Assembly (NCBI GenBank): GCA_947652115.1
Contig: OX393566.1
Location: forward strand, 23,685,082 to 23,749,081
DNA length: 64,000 nt
DNA from: Blastomussa wellsi
Lineage: Eukaryota > Cnidaria > Anthozoa > Scleractinia > Plerogyridae
Reading direction: 5' to 3'
The translations under genes and the position numbers were made by a program. The notes under the pieces are model-generated. The model was not told the DNA's origin. It ran no database searches and worked only from the letters and a program-made list of their open reading frames with translations. Positions 1 to 11,400 of the stretch are shown here, piece by piece (position 1 is the stretch's first letter; each line of letters begins with the position of its first letter).

Positions 1-2215
1 AGAAAATATGAGTACATCAAACGCTATCGACGTTAGCACTGTTCAGATACGAATCGCTGGGATATCATGTGTGCGATTTTTATCAGTTTTATGGCAGAGG
101 AAGACTAAAACAGAAGGAAAACTCTTCCAGCATAATTCTTCACCGTCAGAAATTCTCGGCAACGTGTGAATATTACGATATAGTAATCATTCCTATGATG
201 TTTCCAGAGATTTATCGTTTTTCCCACGAGAAAGCAAACAAAAAATTATAAGGACCCTCTTTTAGGTTCTTGATTTTGACGACGAGAGTGCAAGTCGTAT
301 TTTATTGAAACATGTGTTATTTAACCTTTGTTTATCCAAGACGTATCAAAAATTGCTTACGCGATAAACGAAGTTCATCAAATAGTCGCTGCTGGACACG
401 TTGAAAGATATTAGCAATGTCGTCACTTTTCGGAGGCATTCTTTTTCATATCACCTGAACAAGGAGTAAAAACTAATATCGAGATCGTTTCGTAGGTTCT
501 TGTATTTTTCTTATTATTCTTTAATTTATTTTCTTGAAGAATACTGAATTTAGGACTTGTTTATTATTTAATTAGGATAACTCACTTCTTTCATGGGCGG
601 GTCAAAAAGAGAAGATTTAGAATAACACGGATACGAAATTCCACGGAACGAAAAGCGATTTTAACAGAATTAGTTATCGATGTTGTTTGCCCACTTCAAT
701 TCACGAAGAACAGGCACGCAAGCTTACTTTGCTAGTTTATGTTCACCATCTGAACTACCAGAACACAAATAAACAGTGTATAAACTTAGAACAAGCCGTA
801 AAGACCCATTCTGTTTTGCGTGAGTGTTCCAGAGAACCGGAAAAGCAATTCATATCTTTATTTTTTCAAGGCACTCAAAGTAATTGACATTGTGAATCAA
901 TACTGTTGTCATTTGGAGCTAAAAATACGACGCTCATCAAACTTCCAATCCCAATGTCTATTGTTTTAATACAGTTGGAAACAACAAAGGAAAGTGAAAC
1001 GAGATTTTCTCTTTTCGCGAAAGAATTTCCGTTCAATTTCGTAAACGTCTTATATTTCAAATCTGACCAAGAAAACACGATAGTGAATACAAAAATCGAC
1101 ATCGAAATCTACCCATGCAAGGAATGTCAAGATCTGTCCTTCACTTTTAAACATAACATAATGAAAAATAGAGCGTTCTTATTTCGCTCAAGCATTGCGC
1201 AACAAATTGTGAAGCCCCAGACGCCGGCATTTAATTCCTGATCTTAAAAAAATTGCAGAAGACAAATACTTCAAAACATTTTTCTCATTCAGTTAACTCC
1301 TTCAATACAAGCAAAAAAGAGCATCATTAATTTTCCTCTGTAATAGTGAAATAATTCTCTTGATTTTTCGTTCAAATTTCTTTAATTTTTATTTTTTCTT
1401 ATCACCTCTATGCTAGGGATAGTATCGATATCGTTAAGAATTTATTTATACCCGTCTATGTATTCCTCTAATATGAATTCCGAATTCAACTATGGTTGCG
1501 TTCTAAATGTACGTGTTGTTCATAATTCAACAATACTTGATATTTTTCCTGTTGTAAGGATATATATAGGGAGCGGTCTGTCACCTGCACTGTGTGACCA
1601 GTGAAAATATGTGGTATTATTTCCTTTCGATTTTGTAATATCGCATCAGTTTCTATGTCCAACAAAAACAACAACTTAACTGAGTAAGGTAGAATACAAT
1701 TTCACACAAAGCTTGAGGATCAGAAGTTAGGTCATGAGCTATTCTAGGCATACCCAAGAAAAGAAGGAAGGTTAAAATAAATAAAACAAGAATTGAAGGA
1801 GCTACGGTCATCAACGGCGAACTCGTCACGGAGCTAAGCATGGTCGGTAGAATTTCGCGCAGGAAAGGCCATTTTTTACCATTTGCGCCAGCGAGCTGAT
1901 TGTGCCTGCAGGATTCGAATACGTAACTTTCAGCAGAAATATAGGAGGAAAAGAAGCAATACAAACTCCACAAGCGATGTAAAAGAAATCATAGAAATAT
2001 ATAAGAGCAAATATGCATCGCAATTTGGGACATTGCCCCATTGTAACATATGGTGGTTGGACTTAAAAGAAGAATCCCTGTTTCTGAAATAAGCAGCACT
2101 TGGGGACGACTGAACCGCGATGTTTACTAGTATTTTTACGAGTGGAACATGAGATACAGCACATGTTACGTAGGCATTGCTGTACGTAGCAGCTCTCGTT
2201 AGCTCAATTGTAATT
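1..2215. other. Intergenic DNA, no supported gene
   Basis: AT-rich sequence with only short open frames. The longest (906-1241, + strand, 111 residues) has no recognisable domain and overlaps an equally open frame on the other strand, so I do not call it. I see no exon pattern, tRNA or clear repeat here. Confidence 0.5.
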
Positions 2216-2440
2216 CCACTGGTCCTCTAGTGTAGCATTTGATATTGCTTTGGGAGCTAGGGGTATTGTTCCTGTTGTTTGTTCTACAGGTCCTCTAGTG
2301 TAGCAGTTGCTATTGTTTTGGAAGCTAGGGGCATTGTTCCTTTTGTTTGTTTTATAGTTCTACTGGTCCTCTTGTGCAGCGGTTGCTATTATTTTGGGAG
2401 CTAGGGCCATTGTTCCTGTTGTTTGTTCTACTGCTCTCTC
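2216..2440. repeat. Three-unit direct tandem repeat (about 70 bp units)
   Basis: The phrase GGTCCTCTAGTGTAGCA starts at 2221 and 2289 and, with small changes (GGTCCTCTTGTGCAGCG), at 2365. Each unit continues through GGGAGCTAGGG and ends in TGTTGTTTGTTCTAC. Spacing is 68 then 76 bases, so the third unit carries a short insertion. No coding potential is visible. Confidence 0.8.
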
Positions 2441-2580
2441 ATGATCATTGAAGGGTATAGCGAGTATTTCATGTGGCAGCTTGCGAGAAATGCTAACCAA
2501 TCCAACGTAAGACTACTGAGCTTGTGGACAGTTTTACCCATCGCTGTCCGTGCATGCAGGGTAGATTGCTTTGGAGAAGC

Positions 2581-2756
2581 TAGCCTGTTCCTGGCGTTCG
2601 GTTAGTGTGGAATGGCGCAAAGGAAAAAGGCGTGCGAAAAAAATAGGGAGGGGAACGGGGAGAGGAATTTCCATTCCTCATTCCCCCTCCCTATATTTTT
2701 CACTCGCCTCTTTCCTTTGCGCCATTCCACACTAACCGAACGCCTGGAACAGGCTA
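2581..2756. mobile_element. Foldback (long inverted-repeat) element
   Basis: The left arm, beginning TAGCCTGTTCCTGGCGTTCG, is mirrored by the right arm ending CGCCTGGAACAGGCTA. The arms are about 80 bases each with only a few mismatches, and the centre (GAGGAATTTCCATTCCTC) is itself palindromic, so the element is almost one continuous hairpin. TGGAGAA occurs just outside both ends (left TTGGAGAAGC, right TGGAGAAAC) and could be a target-site duplication. The short frame at 2612-2836 lies mostly inside this palindrome and is not a gene. Confidence 0.8.
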
Positions 2757-5456
2757 TGGAGAAACTGTTTGGGAGTGCCTGCGTAGGTGGCTATGAGCAG
2801 GTAACCTATATATTTAACACTGGATCACGTGCGTAAAGTCGGCTATGTCGTTATGCTCTCATTGCATCACTAGTTATAATGGTTCACCACTGATTCTTGC
2901 AGACTTGTTTACCTCAGTGATTCAAATTTGTTACGCTGAACACTTATATCTCACTTCCCAGTAACTAACCACGTTCGATTTAACCCGGTTATAACGAATA
3001 TAAATGCTGGAAATTAGCTGGAAAAGAAAATTGCAAGCCTTAACTGTTACACAGTGTAAAACTTTGGTAATAAGCTATGTTTGCTTACCGAACAATGTGT
3101 AAACAGGTACAATGTACTGTTACTCCTGTTTATAGAGTCGTGTTTATTATGCTTGGGGCTGTGAACTGAAGCAGACAGGCCACAAGCACGTATATTGATG
3201 GAAAACAACTGGCGGATCAGAGACAGACAAGCCCCCCAAAATCCAAAAAACAAAATCCGGACAAATTGTTCATAACAGTATCTCATTCTCTTGACGATCC
3301 TTAAAGTATTTTCACTTTAAAAAGGTATCGCTCTTTAACGTATTAACAATGAGTTCCTTGCGTTAATTTATTGACACGATTTTTTCCTTGTTCACATATA
3401 TACCAATTTTATTTGATTATTTGACCTTCGCTTATTTTCTTGTACTGAAAGCTATTCTTGCTATATTGACGGCTACCTGCTCCCTGCCTATTCAACAGGA
3501 ATTAGTTGCATCTAGAAGCTTTCTTGCTTGCTTATTACACTTCTAAGTACCTTGCTACTCCATCATGTTTTTTTCCCTTTTTCTGTTAGTTCTCTAATAG
3601 TGTTTCGCTTTCATAACGGTCGAATGCCTTCATGTGACTCGGTGACGTGCATCTGGCTATAAATAGTTTGCTCACACCCATTCAACTATTGTGGCGAGGG
3701 TGTGACGGAGCAAGAAATGCTTGCGGATTCACACATGCAGGCTGTGTACTGGAAAGAGTACGTTCCAATCCTTTCTGTCTTGTAAAAGACCAATTTTTCT
3801 AACTTGCTATCATACTGAATTTTCTGCACAGTGCTACTGTAGTTTTGCTATTTGATGATCTTTTATATTTTCATGCCATGTCCGAATTTGAGGGTACTGA
3901 AAATATAACCTCAAGACGTGCGCGACGGGTTTACACGTGAAGTTCAACAGAAGTTCAGCAAACGTCCTAAGCTTTCTATTTTTGCTCGTAACTTTAACTG
4001 ATGATGACGTCTGTTTTACAGTGGGAAGTCACACAGAAATGCACAAACACTCGAGGAGCTTTGATTAATTAAGACTACACGGAATTGTTTCAGAGGCTAA
4101 ACAGTTCGCGTGCGCGTGGAATTCACGAGTTAATACTGTACCGAAATGGATATGTGCGCTGGTGTTAGTCCACGAGGGAATGTTAACGAGCAGCTTAATA
4201 TTCATGAAATCAATCAACTTTCTTTACCGAATCTGAAATCTCCAAACCGTGACGGGCAGGTAGTTCGTGAGAAGTTATTGGACCGATCCACCTTGTGACT
4301 TGTTTGTAAGCTCGTAAATAGTCTGATTACAGACTTTTAAAGCGCTGCCAAACCCTTGGTATGCCGGCAACTTAGTGCAAAGGACATCTGCCGTTTAATT
4401 TCCGATATTGTAATTGACTTGTCGGTTGCCTCGACAACGGACAAAGTCAATTAGATAAGATCTGAAAAATGTTCTCGCGATCTCCACCAAGTTGTTGATG
4501 GCTCCTGTGACTGGAGTCTTCGAGATTCTGTTGTATTGTTGCTGTCGAATAGTGCTTTGCATGTGGACAATGCTCTTGGCAGTTTGTGTGACTTGTGTAG
4601 GTATGGAGAGTGAAATATGAGATGGAGCGCAGATGGTGTACCATGTGCTATCAAACAACATTAGTCCTATGGGCAATCATTGCTTTCCGTTTCTATCCAG
4701 TAGGTGGTCTTTGGGCTTCTTTTCTTTAGCCATGCAGAAAATAGGGCGCTCCAGATAATTGCAACCATTGGTCGCGTCCACCGAGGGCGTGACAAAAGTC
4801 GACCAATGAATAGATCCCGCATTCCGATACACACTGCAAAGCCCTCGGCAACCAATCAGATTTGCCGTTTGTGGAACAGGAAATAAATTGGCATAGCCGG
4901 ACGCACGTGGTAAGCCAGCGAACCTTGCAACCTTTATTTTGAAGTCTCGATGCGACTTTTTCATTCATTCATTCTGCCTTCAGTTGGTGTTGTTGATCGA
5001 AGTAAGTGACACGACGCACCAGCGAGTAGATCGCGGTTTGGTCAGCCGATTTTGGGAAAAAAAAGTGATTACCAGCTATTTGGCACTGTTTTACACAAAT
5101 ACCCGATTGAATTGAAACCGTATGCGATTTCTAATTCCTCCGAGACTGGGGCGGAATTGAAGTTGAATATTTACTTTCCTTTTGTGAAGCATTATCAAAT
5201 CTCTAAACTCTTTTAGCGGACGATCCGATTGTCTCTTTAGCTTGTAGGACTCTGATAGAGAAGAACTACCTCCATGGAAGATTAAAGACAAGATTCACAA
5301 GATTTGGTGGCAATCCTTGCAAGTTGGCCAACACGATAAGACAGCAGAGAATCTTGTGTCAACCCCAGATGCTCGCCATGTCACGCTAAAATGAGCAGGG
5401 GCCCGAGAGAATGTTAAAGTGAAGCTCGGTCGCTGAACTGCTTTGAAATCAGAGTA
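2757..5456. other. Spacer and presumed upstream region of the CDK4/6 gene
   Basis: No open frame here looks like a gene. Around 4680-4965 three overlapping minus-strand frames stay open together, which is a composition effect rather than coding evidence. The last few hundred bases before the kinase start at 5457 should hold its promoter and 5' untranslated region, but I cannot place a transcription start. Confidence 0.4.
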
Positions 5457-8400
5457 ATGGCTCAGAAATATGAAGAGGTGGCCGAGATCGGCAACGGGGC
5501 GTACGGAACCGTGTACAAGGCCCGCGATCTTCAGAACGAAGGCCGTTTCGTGGCTTTAAAGAGAGTGAGAATTGTAAACAGCGATGAAGGAATGCCGCTA
5601 TCCACAATCCGTGAAATAGCCCTCCTTAAGCAGATCGACAATTTCTCGCATGAAAATATCGTCAGGTAAGATAAGCGGATCGCTTTACTTGTCTGAAGTC
5701 CTGATGATAAATTTTAAGTGATATTTTGGAGGTCCAGGATATATAAAGCCCCCGAGATCCTTGCGAAACCGTAACCCTTCCCAGCTTTATACATCAACAA
5801 GAATATTTTTATTGAATTTTATTTTTTATTTCTGCGTGCACATATCTCCCTTTCAAATACGAGAAGTCTAAAAAATTAAACTTAAACTAAAATAAAAAAA
5901 AAATAAAATAAAAAAGGATTTATATTCGTCAAATTTGGCCATCAGCAAATACATTATTAAAATTCATATTTTGTTTAATTATTGCATTCCGAAAACTAAC
6001 AAACTTGCAGTTTCACAATTCTTCATTCACAGACCTACCTTGTGGACTTAAAGTCAAGATTTTATCTAATCACTCAAAACCCAGCCATACCCTGCAAGGT
6101 TTTGTTTTGTAGGTAACAAGTTAGAAATTAATTTGGCCGCCAAAACCTGTTTATACATCACATAATTAAAGTCTTTTCCGCTTCAATAGAGAACAATGAA
6201 AATCTTCACGGAATAAATCACTGTCCACTTGGCTGTCTTTGGACGTTTACTCTGTGCTGTGATGATCTGGCTAATTTTTAATTGATGAAAATGTCGGGAA
6301 AATTCCTGCGAGGTCGAAAATCTTGGACAGCGACGCGAGATTTTATATCGGGAGTTTGTATATGTTTGCTTTTAACCGGAAGTGGACCATCCGGGCTTGA
6401 AGCCATTTGATTGGCTAAACGAGTTCCCGCGATGTCGTGGGTAAATTTAAATCCCGCCTTCGAGGCCAACTCTGGTTTTTGTTGCCGAAAAGCGGTGAGC
6501 AACCATTCTTCTCCGTGAAATTCGACAGGAGCGAGAAAGGGGGGTGTTTACCTAACATTTATCCCCACAGTTAGACCGAAATAACTGTTTCTGGAAGCCC
6601 TGTTTACATTAACTTGACGTATCATGTTTCCGAAATACGATTGACTGATGTTCAACTCGACCTTTCAACGCTGCGTTTTATCTCTATGTGAAAACGAACA
6701 AACACAACGAGAAGAATATTTAATCAAGCATTCCTGTGGGATTACCAAAAGACTTTGACCTGTTTCTGGGCGCAATAGGAACTGCGAAATCTTGAGTGTG
6801 CGTTGCTTTTTCACGGTCAAGGACAGGCGAGCTTCAATTGACAGAAAGACAGTTCGATAAGAGCGCTTTCATAAAGTGCACATTCTTTTCTTAAGTTTTT
6901 GGACTCGTGGCTTGACATTAAGAAATTGGATCAATAATTTGTTTTCACAATTAAATAATCTGCTATTCATATATCGTTAAGAAATCTTGCGATAAACACA
7001 AGGATCTGCGAGAGATGGCTTTTCGATTTCACAAGTTCCGATGGCATTACTGATTTAAAAACATCAAAATCGGAAATATTCACGACTTCAAAAGAAACAA
7101 AGGTCTTCTGTTTATTTTACATTGTAATAACAAATCTTTTGTTGAATTTTAAACAAATCCGGGACGTCGATAAAAATTGTCTCTTTGCACTTTTTTTAGT
7201 TAAAAAAGGAACAAAAAAATATTCGCTATCTTTAACTGATTGAGTTTTACGGGAATAACATGTTAGCTAAATAATTAACTGTATCGCCCGTGGGGGAAAT
7301 TGACAACAAAAATAAGTATTAATTCAAGAAAATAATAACATAGCTTTGATTTTTTCCTTGATGTTTTCAAATCTTTTAGTTCTAACACAAGGTATATTAA
7401 CATCAACGTCATTTTCCATTTATATTCGATTCACGCTTTCTACTTTCTTTCAACAAATTGCATGTTGTAAAGATATTTGCAGTGAACTCCTAACAATGGA
7501 ATACCCTGCAGTTTAATAAGTTGGGAACGTGATTTCGCACCTACTTAGCTCTTAAGAGCACGACCTTTAAATAATTCAACCCTTTCTGTTATCAGAAGTA
7601 TGCTCTGTATTTCTCATCTTTCAAGCGATCAGAGGGGGTTCATCCAATTTAAATTAATTGTCGGGATGTCTCTTGAAATTCCCTTCAGTAAAACAGCACA
7701 CACTTGTGAAAAGGGGAAATTAAGGCTCTGGAATATCAAGTGATCTATGAACAATCATGATGTTAACACCGAATAGCAGCACCAAGAATTTCATAGCTCA
7801 TAATGGCACTATTTCCAAGCTACTCAATTTACTCTAATTTCTCCCTGAAACATCAATACATTATATCGTCAAGTGACACAGCGAATTATGAGAACACAAA
7901 ATGATAAATCAACTGGGACATTCTGAACCACCAAATTCTCAGAACAGGGCATTCTCAAATGTTTTAACGGCAGTGTGATATAGCACTTCTAAAATATGCC
8001 ATAATGGCCTATTTTGTTAGGCCCTCCTGAAGCATGCAGTATTTGATTGTCCTTTGTCAAACCCAATAGAGTTTTGGTCACCTCTCCGGTTGTTTTAAGG
8101 TCAATGCAACAGCCATGTTTTCTCCTTTAAAAACATATCTCATTTCAGACCATTAGAGCAATAGCTTCTAGCTGTGACATTAAAATTTTCAGTATAAAAC
8201 AGCTCAAAACCACACCCTTTGAAATAAAGTGGAAACCTGATTTGTCAAAACCTTTAACCAAATGTGGCGTTCCCTGCCTCAGTCGAACACTGCAGTTTAA
8301 CACCCAATTTCTTCGACTCCCCATTTTCTAAAACCAATTTTCGTTTCACCTGAACGTTTGAAAAATCTGGATTGCACTGTATACTATATGGCTGAAATGG

Positions 8401-11400
8401 AGAATATAGGGTTGGGGGTTGCTATTGTGACATCTTAATTTACCCTCCAAGGGGATTTATGCTACTCTTTTTATACGTAACCATTTTACTATCCCTGACA
8501 ACCACACAAATTTTAGACAGATGTAGAGTCTTGATAGATTCAGTTGTCACGTGTGCTAGACAAAAAAGTCAAAGTACTTGCATAATTGATAAGGGTTGAA
8601 CCCATGACCTTTCAAAACAATGGCTGGATGCTCTAATCCCACATTTCATTTTATAGAAATTCGAAACAGGACCACATGAATGTACTTCTCGTCAACTCTT
8701 ATTTAAATGGTCAAAATTAAAACTTACAAATATGTTAATAGGCCTTTTACAGTCCATCATTCTTCTCCAAGCCTGGTTTGTGCCATGCAAAGTGCTCTCA
8801 AAGCCTGGTTCAAATTCTTTTTGTCTATTTGCAAATGCTAAAATTTTTCTCAGCAAGAAGCAATGATATTGATGGACTAAATTTTGAGTTACTGCTTTGA
8901 TTTATACTCCAGGTTAGACAAATTATTTTTGTCTATTTGCAAGACAAACTCTTTTTGTCTATTTGCAAATAGACCAAAAGAATTTGAGCCAGGAGCAAGT
9001 CTTGGAGGGCAGGCGAGCATGAACAGATAACTAATAGGTTGAAAAAGGTCTGTTGACTTGAGGTTTATCTATGTAGTGTGAAGCTTAGATAAATAGGGAG
9101 GTTAGAAAATATTCACAAAGAATCCTCTTCTTTTTTCCATAGACTACTGGACGTGTTTCATACGACGTCGCCATCGCGTCAAGAGACCCACCTATCAATT
9201 GTATTTGAGCACGTTGAGCAGGATCTCAGTGTTTATCTTGAAAACTGCCCTCAACCTGGACTACCGGAATGGAAAATTAAGGTACTTGTACACTGTAGGT
9301 ACATTATTTCATATACAAATCACAACATCCAGGGCTTGACTCTAACTTTTTAACTTACTGGCCTATCGGCTGGTGCCATGTCAGACTTTCTTTGCCAAAA
9401 GTTTTTTTTTGCCACTAGTCAGATATATTGATTTTTAACAAGAACTGCTGAATATTCTGAATTTTTCCTTTTTTACTGGCCAGTGGTTAGTAGGAATGCC
9501 GAACCAGGTAGCCAAAACCTAGATAGTTTGCTAGTTTATTGCTAATTGGCTGGCCTGTACTTCACATGCTTGTAGAAGTATAATTTATTAAATCATTTGG
9601 CAGATGAAGGAGTAGTATGCTCTACAGAAAACCACATTATTTGAAATGGGCAATTAACTGAGCAAACTGAATGGATTCATTGTTAAATGTCTAGAACCAC
9701 TTCAAAGGTTTCATTTCTAAATAACTTCAGCTACATACTTTCACTATATTCAGTTTGCATCTGTTCATTCAAGTTACACAAATGAGCTGCATCAATATTC
9801 TTTACCATTGGGTTTATCTGTTGTACAGAAATATGAATTTAAATTCTAATCAGAATTATGATGTCTTGAGTGTTTAGACTGTTTTTTATGCAAATCAGTG
9901 CTTTGACGTCAACCTTAATTGTACTATAAAAAGAAGCTGCATTATTTTGTAGGTTTAATAGGAAGAACCACTTAAAATAGTCTTGAAATTACTATCAACA
10001 AATTTCATGCTATTCTCGACACAGTGACCTGGTTGCATGATCATCACTTCTCAAACTCATTAATAATTCATCACGTTAAAACAAAGGAAATCATAACCGT
10101 AACTCACACATTGCTGAAAATTCGAATATGTAAATTTCAAACCAAAAAATATATCAGATCCCCTGCTCCCCGTCATGTATACTATGAGTACCCCCTGGGG
10201 TTCAGTTAGCGAAACTTCCTTTTGAAATGAACACAAAAAAGCTTTATTCTTTTTACACTTGGTTAATTAATCAGAATTAAAAACAATACTTGAGTGGTAT
10301 CTTGAAGGTTGCCCTGCTTGTCATCTTCTTTTTAGAGTGGATTTGGCCGTTCAAAGTCCTGCCAAGCTAAAAAGCTAGTCATCATTTTATGGCATGGGCA
10401 TTAAGCATGGCTCCCTCTAAAAATTACAGGCCAGCTAAAAGATGCCTGCCATTTATTGCCCAAAGATGCAAGGGGGGGGGGAGGGGCTGTAAACCATTTG
10501 CCCAAAAAATTCTCCCAAGTTGCCTTGCCCAACTTTCTCTTGCTTCCTAAAAACTCTGAGTTGTCCAAATTGATGGGAGGGCTGAAGCTGAAGCCCCCTG
10601 GCCCCCCAACCCATACGCCTATGCTTCCGAGTCTATAAACAGGCTTATTTCTCAGAGCTTGTTACCCAGGTTGGCTGTGGGATATATCAATGAAAGAACA
10701 TTTTTGCCTTGTAGTTAAGGATCCTGCACGATAAAACTCTCTCTGCAGGATGTGAACCACTTAACAAGCTCCAAACAGGAAAACCCTCTTAACATAAGCT
10801 TCCCGTTAACAAGCTCTCCAATACAGAAACCTAGTTTATACATTTTTGAGAGCTTAATTAATCTAGGCTAATCTAATAAAGCTACAAGGCAATTGGCTTA
10901 GTATTAGCAGTTAACTAGCAGCCACTAAACTCTTGTTGTTGCACTTTTTTCAGGACATCACACATCAACTGTTAAATGGTGTGGATTTCTTGCACTCTCA
11001 TCGAATTGTTCATCGAGACCTGAAGCCCCAGAATATCCTGATTTCTAAAGCAGGTCAGGTGAAGATTGCTGATTTTGGCCTGGCAAGGATATATCGAAAT
11101 GCCATGGCTTTGACGTCAGTGGTAAGTTGCAGAAATAAACATTAATTTTAGCCTGTAAGATATCAAGACCAGCTCTTCTAACTTCAATGGCCTAATTTAA
11201 AGTGCACCTAACTCCAAAATATTTTTTCCCTAAAATGAGCCTTTGCACCAGTTCGAAACACGTTGCACCTTTTGTTTCTCCTTTTCACAGAATTCTGACT
11301 ATTTATAGCATTCAAAAGTTACGAAAAACTGTGCATCATTTGTTCCACGACCGAGTCAGAGGGGGCGTGGGTCTATTCCCTATTTGACGTCACATACTAA

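Noticed and set aside
906..1241. 111-residue plus-strand frame as a gene
   Set aside because: No recognisable domain, no splice context, and an open frame on the opposite strand across the same bases.
4667..4968. Minus-strand gene upstream of CDK4/6
   Set aside because: Three frames are open at once over the same bases, which points to base composition rather than coding.
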